The notes: generated from the letters alone by a model not told the origin. Positions 8,733 to 17,858 are shown, counted from the stretch's first letter. The stretch is DNA of 64,000 nucleotides from Flavobacterium sp. CF108 (GCF_900129795.1 NZ_FQWW01000007.1:186001-250000), one strand, 5' to 3'. Translations and numbers: made by a program.

Positions 8733-8765
8733 GAGTGAATAGTGAATAGTAAAAAGTGAGAAGTA

Positions 8766-8845
8766 AAAAATCTAAAATCAGAATTCTAAAATCTAAAATT
8801 AAAAGCCAAACTTAAAATCTAAAATCTAAAATTTAAAATTTAAAA
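8766..8845 (+). repeat. AAAATCTAAAATC-type leader repeat before susC
   Basis: About 80 bp of degenerate TCTAAAA heptamers fill the fecR-susC spacer up to the start codon. They are preceded by short GTGAATA/GTAAAAA repeats (about 8734-8765). They lie in the same orientation as the copies before the poly-HAMP kinase and the first NIS synthetase. Confidence 0.7.
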
Positions 8846-8847
8846 CT

Positions 8848-11800
8848 ATGAATGAAAAACAAAAGCGGTACGTCGTAAAGTTTCAAAGCATTAAAAAAGC
8901 TATGTGGGCAAAAGTAATCTTATTTATTGCTTTGTTTTTTACCGGATTAATAAATGCCGGAAATATTGATTTTGATAAAAAAGTAACCTTAAAAGTAGAA
9001 AATGAAAGCTTGAAGAATGTTTTTCAAAAAATTGAAAATCAAGCTAACGTGCATTTTATGTACGAATCAAATCAAGTTAATACGAACCAGAAAATCAGTT
9101 TAAAACTTACGAACGTTAAACTGGAGCAGGCATTAGATAAAATATGCAGTAATTTTTCTCTTCGATATGAAATTGTAAGCAATAATATCGTTATCAAAAA
9201 AACGCAGAAAGTAGCCGGTCTTACTGATGATCAAAACAAAATTATTGTTTCGGGAACTGTTTTTGGCGGAGACGATAATATGCCATTGCCGGGAGTAGGT
9301 ATTAAAGATAAAGGTTCTAATACAACAACTGCAACAGATTTTGACGGAACTTTTAAAATGGAAATCAACGCCTCTGAAGCGGTACTTATTTTCTCATACG
9401 TTGGTTATGCAACACAAGAAATAAAAGTAACAAAATCAGAAAATATCACTGTAAAATTAGCAGCCGATATGAAACAGCTTCAAGAAGTTGTAGTTATGGG
9501 TTACGGAAGCGTAAAAAAGAATGAAGTTTTAGGATCTGTAGGATCTGTTTCTATGAAAGAAGCTTCAAGCAGAACGTATAACAATGCGGGTGAATTATTG
9601 CAGGGAACTGTAGCGGGTGTTACCGTTATTAACGACGGAGGAGATCCAACAGCTTCGCCAACAATCAATATTCGTGGTATTGGGTCTTTAAACGCAGAAA
9701 CGCCGTTAATTGTTTTAGACGGAATTATCTACAGCGGTTCATTAAATACTATAAACCCAAATGATATCGCTTCAATCAGTGTTTTAAAAGATGCGGCTTC
9801 GGCGGCGATTTACGGGGCAAGAGCTTCTGGCGGGGTAATTTTAATTACGTCTAAAAAAGGAATTTCGGATAAAATTAATGTAAACGTTAATTATCAGGGA
9901 GGTTTTCAAAATGTGGCTAAAAAACTAGATGTTTTAAACGCTGCAGAATATGCTGACGCCATGAATACTGCAAGAGATAATGCAGGTTTACCAAGAATTC
10001 CTGCTTTTGATCCTGCTTTTGAACCAACAGCAAGAACAACAAAAACAAACTGGATGGATGAAATTTTCCGTACAGGAGAAATTCAGGATTTATCTCTTTC
10101 GATAAATGGAAAAACAGAAAAATCAAATTTCTTTCTTTCAGGAAGTTATAGAAGAAACGAAGGTATTTTATTAAATACTTTTGGAAACCGTTATACAGTA
10201 AGAGCAAATACATCTTTTAAACTGGCCCCAAATTTTACACTTGGAGAAAACTTATCATATTCCTTAACAGATGGTCAGTCTGCTAATACTTCAAGCGCCT
10301 ATACAGGAGCAATTTTAGGAGCAATTTTTTATCCGCCAAATGCAACAATTTACAGAGAAGATGGTTCTGGACAATTTGGAGGAGTTCCTGAAAAATATAT
10401 TGGATCTTACGGAGACGTTATTAATCCCGTTGCTTACTTAAAAAGATTAGACAACAGAAATCCAGTTTCTACAGTTTTAATCAATCCTTATGCTGAATGG
10501 GAAATTATCGAAGGATTAAAAGTGAAGTCAAACTGGGGTTATACAAGAATACAAGATAACGCAACAGATTTTACGGTTAAAATTACAGAACCGGGAAAAA
10601 TATTCGACTTTAACAGATTGACGAAAAAGTCAATGACCATTACTGATTTATTGAGCGAGCAGACTATTTCTTATGAAAAATCATTAGGAAAACACAACTT
10701 CAAAGCTTTAGCAGGATATACGTATCAGGAAACTAAAAGAGATTATTATACCGTTGAAGGAACTGGTTTTGATAACGAAGATCCATCTCAGCGTTATTTA
10801 CTAAATGCTAAAGTAATTCAGCAGACTGATGCAGGTTTATCTGATGAAATTATTTCTTCTTATGTGGGAAGGTTAAACTACGATTTTAATCAAAAATATT
10901 TATTATCAGGAATTGTACGCCGCGACGGAACCTCAAAACTTTTACAAAATAACCGTTGGAAAGTTTATCCATCAGTTTCGGCAGGTTGGTTAATTTCTGA
11001 AGAAAGTTTTATGAAAAGTATTAACCCAATTGTAAGCAATTTAAAACTTCGTGCAAGCTGGGGACAAATAGGAAATTTAGGAAATCTTGGGCCATACCAG
11101 TTTAGTGTGCCTTTAACACAGACAACAGCTTTAATTGGAGCAACTCCGGTTATCAATTACGGTTATTCTGAAAGAGAACTTTCAAATCCAAATTTAAAAT
11201 GGGAGAGTTCAGAGCAGACCAACATTGGTTTAGATTTTACGATGTTCAAAAATTCTTTATTGGGTTCTGTTGATGCTTATGTAAAAACAAACAAAGATAT
11301 GTTGGTTCGTGATCAGCTTCCTGGGGTTTCAGGAACTCCACAAGGTAGAATTGTAAATTCTGGAGATGTTGAAAACAGAGGTCTTGAAGCAAGTTTAACA
11401 TACCAAAAAACACGTGGGGAATTCAAATTTGATGTAACGGCAAACGCTGCATTTTTAACCAATAAAATTGTTTCTATTAAAGATGATTTGACTTCACTTG
11501 AGCCTTTAAATTTAAGCCGAGTTCGTAGTTTACCATTATCAAATATTTATCAGGTTGGAAGCCCGGTTGGTGCTTTTTACGGATACGCAACAGATGGATT
11601 ATTTCAAAGTACTGCAGAAGCAAAAGCCTACGTAAATTCGAAAGGAGTGGCATATCAGCCAAATGCAGTTGCCGGAGATATTAAATTTAAAGATGAAAAC
11701 GGAGACGGTGTAATTAACAACAGCGACAGAGTAGTACTTGGAAGTCCGTTTCCTAAAACAACTTACAGCTTAAACGCTAACTTCAAATACAAAGGTTTCG

Positions 11801-12237
11801 ATATGAATATCTTTTTTAACGGAGCGGTAGGAAACAGTGTTTTCAATGCTGTTAAATATACAGGTTTAAACGGTTCTTTCCCAGGTTACAATTTATTGGC
11901 TGAATCTAAAAATGCCTGGTCGCCAACCAATACAGATACTAATATTCCAGTTCTTTCTGCTACAGACAACAACAATAACTTTGGACGAATCTCTGATTTT
12001 TATATCGAAGATGCTTCTTTCTTAAGATTAAAAAACGTGTCAATAGGATATACGGTTAAAGAAAACTGGTTAAACGGAAAAGCAAAACTAAGATTCTTTA
12101 TTTCTGGACAAAACTTGTTTACGATCACTAATTATTCAGGAATGGACCCGGAAGTTGGTCTTAGAAACTTTGGAATGGATGTAGGTAAATATCCGCTTTC
12201 CCGAATTTATATGACTGGTGTAAACGCTACTTTTTAA
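8848..12237 (+). CDS. SusC/RagA-family TonB-linked outer-membrane transporter with STN domain
   Basis: The 1129-aa protein has an extended signal peptide (about 1-38), then a secretin/TonB N-terminal (STN) signalling domain (about 45-115). A carboxypeptidase-regulatory-like domain (about 130-205), the SusC signature VVVMGYGSVKKNEVLGSVG, a plug with GARASGGVILITSKKG and a 22-strand-type barrel follow; it ends in Phe (TGVNATF). STN domains contact FecR, so this receptor should control the ECF/FecR pair just upstream. Together with the SusD partner at 12256 it imports a ligand too large for porins. Nearby phosphatase and phosphodiesterase domains hint at a phosphorylated ligand; that is inference. 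Confidence 0.94.
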   Translation: MNEKQKRYVVKFQSIKKAMWAKVILFIALFFTGLINAGNIDFDKKVTLKVENESLKNVFQKIENQANVHFMYESNQVNTNQKISLKLTNVKLEQALDKICSNFSLRYEIVSNNIVIKKTQKVAGLTDDQNKIIVSGTVFGGDDNMPLPGVGIKDKGSNTTTATDFDGTFKMEINASEAVLIFSYVGYATQEIKVTKSENITVKLAADMKQLQEVVVMGYGSVKKNEVLGSVGSVSMKEASSRTYNNAGELLQGTVAGVTVINDGGDPTASPTINIRGIGSLNAETPLIVLDGIIYSGSLNTINPNDIASISVLKDAASAAIYGARASGGVILITSKKGISDKINVNVNYQGGFQNVAKKLDVLNAAEYADAMNTARDNAGLPRIPAFDPAFEPTARTTKTNWMDEIFRTGEIQDLSLSINGKTEKSNFFLSGSYRRNEGILLNTFGNRYTVRANTSFKLAPNFTLGENLSYSLTDGQSANTSSAYTGAILGAIFYPPNATIYREDGSGQFGGVPEKYIGSYGDVINPVAYLKRLDNRNPVSTVLINPYAEWEIIEGLKVKSNWGYTRIQDNATDFTVKITEPGKIFDFNRLTKKSMTITDLLSEQTISYEKSLGKHNFKALAGYTYQETKRDYYTVEGTGFDNEDPSQRYLLNAKVIQQTDAGLSDEIISSYVGRLNYDFNQKYLLSGIVRRDGTSKLLQNNRWKVYPSVSAGWLISEESFMKSINPIVSNLKLRASWGQIGNLGNLGPYQFSVPLTQTTALIGATPVINYGYSERELSNPNLKWESSEQTNIGLDFTMFKNSLLGSVDAYVKTNKDMLVRDQLPGVSGTPQGRIVNSGDVENRGLEASLTYQKTRGEFKFDVTANAAFLTNKIVSIKDDLTSLEPLNLSRVRSLPLSNIYQVGSPVGAFYGYATDGLFQSTAEAKAYVNSKGVAYQPNAVAGDIKFKDENGDGVINNSDRVVLGSPFPKTTYSLNANFKYKGFDMNIFFNGAVGNSVFNAVKYTGLNGSFPGYNLLAESKNAWSPTNTDTNIPVLSATDNNNNFGRISDFYIEDASFLRLKNVSIGYTVKENWLNGKAKLRFFISGQNLFTITNYSGMDPEVGLRNFGMDVGKYPLSRIYMTGVNATF

Positions 12238-12255
12238 AAATATAAAATAAACAAA

Positions 12256-13791
12256 ATGAAAAAATTAAGTCTTTTATTATTGAGTTTTGTGCTATTGGTA
12301 AGCACCACAGCTTGCGAAAGTGAACTTGATGTTATTCCGCAGGGAGCACCGTCAAGCGGAAATTTCTGGAAAACTCCGGCAGATGCACAAGCAGGGGTAA
12401 ATTCGATTTATGCATTGTATTCTGATGATAATATGTACGGTCGTGGTTTCTTTTGGTTAAACAACGCCAGTGACGATATTGGAACAAAACCAAGACAAAA
12501 TGCAGAACGTATCAAAAATTTTATTGTTGACGGATCAGAATCGGATACAAAAGATATCTGGAAACTTCATTACGAAATTATGAAACGCTGCAACGACGTA
12601 ATTCGTAATATTCCGAATATTCCTTTGGATGAAAAAACAAAAAACGGAATGCTGGGCGAAGCTTATTTTAATCATGCTGTAATGCATTTAGAATTAGCGT
12701 ATCATTATGGAGACGATCGTGCCGGAATTCCTATTCAGGATAGAGAAAATTTTACAAACGTTTACGTTCCGCGTGCTAAAAACGTTGGAGAAAACTACGC
12801 TTATATCGCTGCTGATTTAAAGAAAGCTGCTGATTTATTACCATATTTTAATGAGCTTACACCAGATAATTATGGGCGTGCACACAAAACGGCTGCCTGG
12901 GCTTATTTAGTTCGTACATACTTGTATGCTAAAGACTGGGATAATGTTATAAAATATGCCAACATGATTGTAGCAAGCGGAAAACATAAACTGCTTGACA
13001 ATTTTGAAGATGTATTTAAAATTAAAAATAACTGGTCTACAGAATATATTTGGTCTGTAACGTCTAGTGCAGAAAATACTGGTCTTGGTTCAATTTTTCC
13101 TGGAGTTTGTTTAGAAGATAAAGGCTGGGGAGCTTACAATGGCTGGGGGAATTTTTATCCAACAAAAGAATTGTTTGATACCTATGATCCAACTGATAAA
13201 AGACGAAGCGCTACAATACTTCAAAAAGGAGATAAATTCGTTTATTTTGGAGAAGAAGTAACTTTTAACGAAGGTAAAAATATTGTAAGTTCAAGTAACA
13301 GAACGGGTTATCAGTTTAAAAAATACATGGAGCCGTTTAGTTATCCAAAAACCAATTCTGGAGCTGTAGATATTCGTTATGTAAATGCAAACGGAGACAA
13401 ACCTTCAACTGCTTTAAATGTTCCGCTTTTGCGTTATGCCGATGTGCTTTTAATGCTGGCAGAAGCCAAATTAATGAAAGGTCAAAACGCAGATACTGAA
13501 ATCAATTTGATTCGTCACCGCGCAGGTCTTGGTGATCTTGCAGGAGCAACATTGACAGATTTAAAAAGAGAAAGAAGATGCGAATTAGCAGGTGAGTGGA
13601 CAGACCGTCATTTTGATTTAGTGCGTTGGGGAGATGCAAAAGATGCTTATGCAAAACCGCTTCACCATTATAACGGAACTGTAATTTATCCGGCTCGTAA
13701 TTTCAATCCTGCAATTCACCACGTTTGGCCAATACCACCAGATGAAATCGCAGTGAGCAAAGGAGCTTTGACTCAAAACCAAGGATGGTAA
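12256..13791 (+). CDS. SusD/RagB-family substrate-binding lipoprotein
   Basis: The 511-aa protein has signal peptide MKKLSLLLLSFVLLVSTTAC with lipid-anchor Cys20. An N-terminal SusD-like region (NFWKTPADAQAGVNSIYALY) and TPR-type helices follow. The C-terminal RagB/SusD domain has the typical LRYADVLLMLAEAKL and ERRCELAGEWTDRHFDLVRWG motifs. It starts 18 bp after susC and forms the lid of the transporter. The ligand cannot be deduced from sequence. Confidence 0.94.
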   Translation: MKKLSLLLLSFVLLVSTTACESELDVIPQGAPSSGNFWKTPADAQAGVNSIYALYSDDNMYGRGFFWLNNASDDIGTKPRQNAERIKNFIVDGSESDTKDIWKLHYEIMKRCNDVIRNIPNIPLDEKTKNGMLGEAYFNHAVMHLELAYHYGDDRAGIPIQDRENFTNVYVPRAKNVGENYAYIAADLKKAADLLPYFNELTPDNYGRAHKTAAWAYLVRTYLYAKDWDNVIKYANMIVASGKHKLLDNFEDVFKIKNNWSTEYIWSVTSSAENTGLGSIFPGVCLEDKGWGAYNGWGNFYPTKELFDTYDPTDKRRSATILQKGDKFVYFGEEVTFNEGKNIVSSSNRTGYQFKKYMEPFSYPKTNSGAVDIRYVNANGDKPSTALNVPLLRYADVLLMLAEAKLMKGQNADTEINLIRHRAGLGDLAGATLTDLKRERRCELAGEWTDRHFDLVRWGDAKDAYAKPLHHYNGTVIYPARNFNPAIHHVWPIPPDEIAVSKGALTQNQGW

Positions 13792-14210
13792 TTTAATGGT
13801 TAATTATGAATTGTGAATGGTTAATTATCAATTAGTCGTGAACCATTAATAATTTATAATTAACAATTTACCATTAACAATTAATTAGTTTGTTTGTTTA
13901 TTTTTTTTTTACGCTGCAGGCTTGTTGTGGAGTCTGCAGGCGGTAAAAAATAATTTACAGCATTAAATATTATAAAACCAGTCTTTTTTGAAGGACTGGT
14001 TATTATGGTTTTTTTAGCCACAGATTAAAAGGATTAAAAAGGATTTTTTTAGCCACGAATTACACGAATTATTTTTTTTGATTCTTGTGAATAAAATTTG
14101 TGGAAATTCGTGTAATTCGTGGCAAAAACCCTTCTACACAAAGTAATTCAAAAATCATTTTAATCCTTTTAATCTGTGGCAAAAACCAAACAGCTTTAAT
14201 AAAAAAATCA
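13792..14210. repeat. Intergenic region packed with inverted repeats between susD and the phosphatase gene
   Basis: Three structures lie here. At 13795-13890 AT-rich direct and inverted copies of GGTTAATTAT-type sequence occur. At 13976-14001 an 8-bp hairpin AACCAGTC/GACTGGTT is found. At 14017-14180 a nested palindrome has perfect 23-bp outer arms (14017-14039 with 14158-14180, starting GCCACAGATTAAAAGG) and perfect 19-bp inner arms (14052-14070 with 14105-14123, starting GCCACGAATTACACG). The nested element looks like a dispersed Flavobacterium repeat. It may end or attenuate the susCD transcript. Confidence 0.8.
13976..14001 (+). terminator. Possible terminator after susD
   Basis: An 8-bp perfect stem (AACCAGTC / GACTGGTT) with a 10-nt loop lies about 185 bp after the susD stop. 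The following TATTATGGTTTTTTT carries a T-run only after a gap, so function as a terminator is uncertain. Confidence 0.45.
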
Positions 14211-16034
14211 ATGAAAAAAATATTCACCCTTTTCTGCCTTCAATTCTTCCTGTTTGTACAAGCGCAGGAATATAGTTCTTCTAACATTCATTCGCATAAT
14301 GATTATGCAAGTCCGCTTCCGTTTTACGGAGCGTATTCTAACGAAACCGGCGTTATCGAAGCTGATGTTTTTGTGGTAAATAATGAATTATTTGTAGCTC
14401 ATAATTTCAAAGACATTACGCCTCAGAATACATTAAAAAGTATGTATTTGGAACCACTTTCTTTAAAATTAAAAAGTTTAGGAAGTAAAGCTTATCCAAG
14501 CAATAAACCTTTGATTTTAATGATTGATATTAAATCGGATGCCGAAGCTACGCTGAAAGTTATTGCGCAGCAGTTAAAAACATTTCCTGACATTATTATA
14601 AATAAAAATATTAAGGTTGTTATTTCAGGAAACAGACCAAATCCTGCACAATGGAAGGATTATCCTGAATTTATTTATTTTGACGGAAGGCTTAACGAAG
14701 AATATTCTCCGGAGCAATTAGCTCGTGTTGAAATGATCAGTGAAGATATAAAAGTGTTTACGCCTTGGAACGGTAAAGGTGTTTTAACACAAGCCGATTT
14801 AGAAAAAATTCAGGCAGTGATTAAAAAAGCCCACAATCAAAATAAAAAAATAAGATTTTGGGGCACGGCAGATAACGTAAATACGTGGATGACTTTGATG
14901 AATTTAAAACTTGATTTTATTGGTACAGATAATGTTTCAGAATTGACACATTTCATCAATAATATCAAATCAACGTTTTATCAAAATACAGAATTTTATC
15001 AGGCTTATGTTCCTAAAAATGTTTCGGCTTTCGCCAAAAAGAAACCCAAAAATGTTATTCTTTTAATTGGTGACGGAATGGGATTAACGCAGATTTATGC
15101 GGGTTATACAGCCAATAAAGGGCAGTTAAGCCTTTTTAATATCCCAACACAGGGACTTTCTATAACAAAAGCTTCTGATAGTTATATTACAGATTCTGCA
15201 GCCGGAGCAACAGCAATGGCAACAGGACATAAAACCAACAACAGGTTTATAAGCGTTGATGAAAGCGGAAAACCTTTAGAATTAATTACACAGCAATTAG
15301 CTAAAAAGAATTATAAAACTGCTATTATTTCGGCAGGAAATATTACAGACGCAACCCCGGCCGCTTTTTACGCACATCAGCCGGATAGAAGTTACAACGA
15401 GTCCATAGCAAATGATTTTCTAAGTAATCCGTCGGATATTTTAATTGGCGGTGGAACAAAAGAATTTAAAGCCAGAAAAGACGGTAAAGATTTATCTAAA
15501 GCATTAGTGGAGAAAGGATATACTTTTTTAGATAAATTCAGCGCTTTAGATACAATTAAAAACAGCAAATTTGTTATTGCAGATGATGCTGCGGTAGTTT
15601 CAATGAAAAATGGAAGAGGAGACTTTTTAACTAAATCTTTTGCTAAAACAGTAAGTACTTTTGCAAAATCAAAAAATCCGTTTTTTATGATGGCAGAAGG
15701 CGCACAGATCGATTACGGAGGACATAGTAATAATGTTGAATATGTGGTTCGCGAAATGCTTGATTTTGACAAATTAGTAGGGCAGGCAATGGAATTTGTT
15801 GATAATAATCCTGAAACTCTTTTAATTGTTACGGCAGATCACGAAACAGGCGGACTTTCCTTAATCGACGGAAGTATTGAAAAAGGATACGTTCACGGAA
15901 GTTTTAGCACCAATGATCATACAGCAGTTTCGGTTCCCGTTTTCGCTTATGGCGCAGGAGCTCAGAATTTTGCAGGTGTTTATCAAAATACAGAGATTTA
16001 TGCTAAAATAATAGAAGCGATTACTAAGAAGTAA
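14211..16034 (+). CDS. Secreted phosphodiesterase-like / PhoA-type alkaline phosphatase fusion
   Basis: I chose the ATG at 14211 (MKKIFTLFCLQFFLFVQAQ signal peptide, 607 aa); the open frame upstream only reads through the palindromic repeat. Residues about 23-265 resemble PI-PLC/glycerophosphodiester phosphodiesterase folds (NIHSHNDYASPLPFYGAY, EADVFVVNNELFVAHNFKD). Residues about 280-605 are a PhoA-type alkaline phosphatase: metal site IGDGMG near 287, nucleophile motif DSAAGATAMATG near 327 (Ser as in E. coli PhoA) and HETGG near 543. A phosphodiester could thus be opened by the first domain and its monoester stripped of phosphate by the second. Active-site residues of the N-terminal domain look partly diverged, so it may only bind. 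The enzyme lies just after a SusCD pair. Confidence 0.88.
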   Translation: MKKIFTLFCLQFFLFVQAQEYSSSNIHSHNDYASPLPFYGAYSNETGVIEADVFVVNNELFVAHNFKDITPQNTLKSMYLEPLSLKLKSLGSKAYPSNKPLILMIDIKSDAEATLKVIAQQLKTFPDIIINKNIKVVISGNRPNPAQWKDYPEFIYFDGRLNEEYSPEQLARVEMISEDIKVFTPWNGKGVLTQADLEKIQAVIKKAHNQNKKIRFWGTADNVNTWMTLMNLKLDFIGTDNVSELTHFINNIKSTFYQNTEFYQAYVPKNVSAFAKKKPKNVILLIGDGMGLTQIYAGYTANKGQLSLFNIPTQGLSITKASDSYITDSAAGATAMATGHKTNNRFISVDESGKPLELITQQLAKKNYKTAIISAGNITDATPAAFYAHQPDRSYNESIANDFLSNPSDILIGGGTKEFKARKDGKDLSKALVEKGYTFLDKFSALDTIKNSKFVIADDAAVVSMKNGRGDFLTKSFAKTVSTFAKSKNPFFMMAEGAQIDYGGHSNNVEYVVREMLDFDKLVGQAMEFVDNNPETLLIVTADHETGGLSLIDGSIEKGYVHGSFSTNDHTAVSVPVFAYGAGAQNFAGVYQNTEIYAKIIEAITKK

Positions 16035-16050
16035 TCTTCTCAAAAAAGTA

Positions 16051-16086
16051 AAGAGGCAGTTCAAAGCCGAGACAGCCTCTTTTTTA
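16051..16086 (+). terminator. Terminator of the phosphatase gene
   Basis: AAGAGGC (16051-16057) pairs with GCCTCTT (16075-16081) and is followed by a T-run, 17 bp after the stop codon. Confidence 0.7.
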
Positions 16087-16338
16087 TTTTAAATGTTTCC
16101 TTGTTCTGTAGGAACATTTCATTGGTAGAAAATTATATTTTTATAAGGGTTTACGTTTCGTAGGAACGTTTGATTTTGACATTGTTTTTTAATAATCTGA
16201 CCTATCAACCGTTCCTACGGAACGCAAATGTGGCTGATCTTTATTTTTTTCTACCTACGAAACATTCCTATGGAATGATAAGTCGGATATCAAAAAGTGA
16301 TCAATTAAGTCACTTAAAATAAACAAAGTAATTATAAT

Positions 16339-16374
16339 AAAAGAGCTGCCTCGACTTTTGAGACAGTCTCTTTT
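16339..16374 (-). terminator. Terminator of the minus-strand kinase-like gene
   Basis: AAAAGAG (16339-16345) pairs with CTCTTTT (16368-16374), with further pairing inside the arms. It sits immediately downstream of the stop codon of the minus-strand gene at 16377 and ends in a T-run on that strand. Confidence 0.65.
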
Positions 16375-16376
16375 GC

Positions 16377-16916
16377 TTATAATTTTATTTTCTCCAGTAT
16401 AAGCTCAATTCTCTGGTTTGTTGTTAAATCTCCTGATATTTTTAGAATTGGTGATTCAATAGTTGTTAACCAATTTTCATGAGCTTTCAGGTTTCTGCTG
16501 GCAATTCCTTTGCTGTCATCATAATCAGAAGCCCAGGTTATAAAATTCTTAAATTGTTTTATTCTTTCCGGTTCGGTATAAATTACGTTTCCATATCTTT
16601 CAAATTCTCTTTTCTTCAATCGTTCCATTCTAATTTCTAGTGGAATGTATAAAAAGACCACTAAGTCAAACTCAGGAAAAACATTTTCGCCCCATTCAAA
16701 TATAGAACCTCCAAGAATCCAGTTCTCTTGATTTTCGAGATCTGATTTTATAGTAGAATTTCTCTCGTCAGGATCTCTTCTTATGATAAAAGGAGTTTGG
16801 GTTTTCTCCCAAAAATAGGCATCGCTGTCAAAGTAAGGTATATTTAGTTTTTTGGACAAGGCTTCACCAGTTGTCGTTACGCCGCTTCCGGATGCGCCAA
16901 AAATATGAATTTTCAT
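16377..16916 (-). CDS. P-loop NTPase related to adenylate/shikimate-type kinases, with altered Walker A
   Basis: The 179-aa protein has the P-loop at residues 7-15 as GASGSGVTT. The position normally held by the catalytic Lys of GxxxxGK[ST] is Val13. The rest fits small nucleoside-monophosphate-kinase-like proteins: FDSDAYFW near residue 30, LGGSIFEWG, an LVVFLYIPLEIRMERLKKRE segment and an adenine-side DYDD. A family of small AAA/kinase-like proteins with GASGSG[VT]TT loops is known to me, so the change is probably ancestral rather than a defect. Substrate unknown. Confidence 0.75.
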   Translation of the reverse strand: MKIHIFGASGSGVTTTGEALSKKLNIPYFDSDAYFWEKTQTPFIIRRDPDERNSTIKSDLENQENWILGGSIFEWGENVFPEFDLVVFLYIPLEIRMERLKKREFERYGNVIYTEPERIKQFKNFITWASDYDDSKGIASRNLKAHENWLTTIESPILKISGDLTTNQRIELILEKIKL

Positions 16917-17097
16917 TACGAAGAGTTACTTGCTGATTTGTACATCAAAATTACAAATCTTTTAATGATTTGCTAATACAGCAATTTTTAGAAATGCGTG
17001 AGCCTCCTGTAAAACCCTTTAAACACAGGAAACTGGTTTCAATATTAATAAATTATTAAATGACCAAATTGTAAAAAATACCAATAAATGTTTATTA

Positions 17098-17105
17098 TAC
17101 TTTTG
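17098..17105 (+). promoter_or_regulatory. -7 promoter element before ECF sigma 2
   Basis: TACTTTTG matches TAnnTTTG and lies 33 bp before the ATG at 17138. A TTG at 17069-17071 is too far upstream (26 bp) for a standard -33 spacing. This suggests housekeeping-sigma transcription of the second ECF gene. Confidence 0.45.
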
Positions 17106-17137
17106 TAAGGCTCTTCTTTAACATTTAAAATTGCATT

Positions 17138-17716
17138 ATGAGTTCTAATTTGATATTAAGGTTGCGTGCTGGAGACGATTCTTGTTTTAAAGAAATATAT
17201 GAATTGTACCATTTTAAAGTTTTTTGTTTTGTCAAAAAATATACAGCGCAGCTTGCAGATTCAGAAGATGTGACGCAAAATGTATTTATTCATCTTTGGA
17301 AATATCGGGCAAAATTAGACCCAAATGTTACGCTGGAAGCCATTCTATTTAAAAGTTCCAAACAGGAAATCTCAAAATGGTATAAAAAGCAAAACCGAAT
17401 TTTTTCTGTAGAAGACGATCAGCTCATTAAGGAACTCGACAGTGCCGCCGAACCTGATGAAGATATCAGTTCGCAGCTGGAAAAAATCGAATATCTGCTA
17501 AATAAAATCCCTGAAAAAAGAAGAAAAATATTCAGCCTTCATAAATTTGAAGACCGCAGCTACAAAGAAATTGCAGTTGAGATGAATATGTCTCCAAGTG
17601 CCGTAGCGAATCAAATCTCTAAAACGTTACAATTTTTAAAGAAAAATTCGGTAAAGAACCATGAACTTTATTGGTTCACACTTTTCTTTATTAGTCAGAC
17701 TGAATTTATTTCTTAA
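17138..17716 (+). CDS. ECF RNA polymerase sigma factor (second system)
   Basis: The 192-aa protein has region 2 at about 8-75 (LRAGDDSCFKEIYELYHFKV; ADSEDVTQNVFIHLWKYR) and region 4 at about 115-170 (IPEKRRKIFSLHKFEDRSYKE; EMNMSPSAVANQI). It heads a second sigma-fecR-TonB receptor series, but unlike the first there is no SusD partner. Its ATG is preceded by a TAnnTTTG element rather than by the conserved blocks of system 1. Confidence 0.93.
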   Translation: MSSNLILRLRAGDDSCFKEIYELYHFKVFCFVKKYTAQLADSEDVTQNVFIHLWKYRAKLDPNVTLEAILFKSSKQEISKWYKKQNRIFSVEDDQLIKELDSAAEPDEDISSQLEKIEYLLNKIPEKRRKIFSLHKFEDRSYKEIAVEMNMSPSAVANQISKTLQFLKKNSVKNHELYWFTLFFISQTEFIS

Positions 17717-17816
17717 CCGGATTAAAATCCGGCCCTACAATATAGGCCGAGCCTTCGGCTCTTTTTTAAATTCCGAAGGAATGATTATATGTTGTAGAAA
17801 CGGATTTTAATCCGTT
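17714..17816. repeat. Palindromic repeat with terminator hairpin
   Basis: Two palindromes, CCGGATTAAAATCCGG (17717-17732) and AACGGATTTTAATCCGTT (17799-17816), flank a hairpin GAGCC-TTC-GGCTC followed by six Ts (17749-17767). It starts at the sigma-gene stop codon. It looks like a dispersed repeat that also serves as terminator between sigma and fecR 2. Confidence 0.75.
17747..17767 (+). terminator. Intrinsic terminator between sigma 2 and fecR 2
   Basis: A GC-rich stem GAGCC/GGCTC with a TTC loop is followed by TTTTTT. It lies 30 bp after the sigma stop and implies that fecR 2 has its own promoter, which fits the element at 17859-17897. Confidence 0.75.
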
Positions 17817-17858
17817 AATTTTTTGTTTTCAATATAATGCTGCCAAATCTTCTCGCAG

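Larger units (their letters stand above)
16035..16376. repeat. Dispersed palindromic repeat flanked by two terminators
   Basis: Between the phosphatase and the convergent kinase-like gene, copies of GTTCCTACGGAACG-type palindromes occur at about 16104-16112, 16157-16165, 16209-16222 and 16256-16277. They are arranged as one large imperfect inverted repeat; GGTAGAAAA near 16122 faces TTTTTCTACC near 16246. The flanks are terminator hairpins. The layout is typical of non-coding dispersed repeats in this genus; no gene is visible. Confidence 0.7.

Noticed and set aside
14100..14210. Longer N-terminus for the phosphatase fusion
   Set aside because: It reads through the inverted repeat, and a proper signal peptide begins at 14211.
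17040..17062. TTAAT/TTAAA pair with 11-bp spacing before ECF sigma 2
   Set aside because: The -7 element lies almost 40 bp downstream and none of the conserved downstream blocks is present; a chance match in AT-rich DNA is likely.
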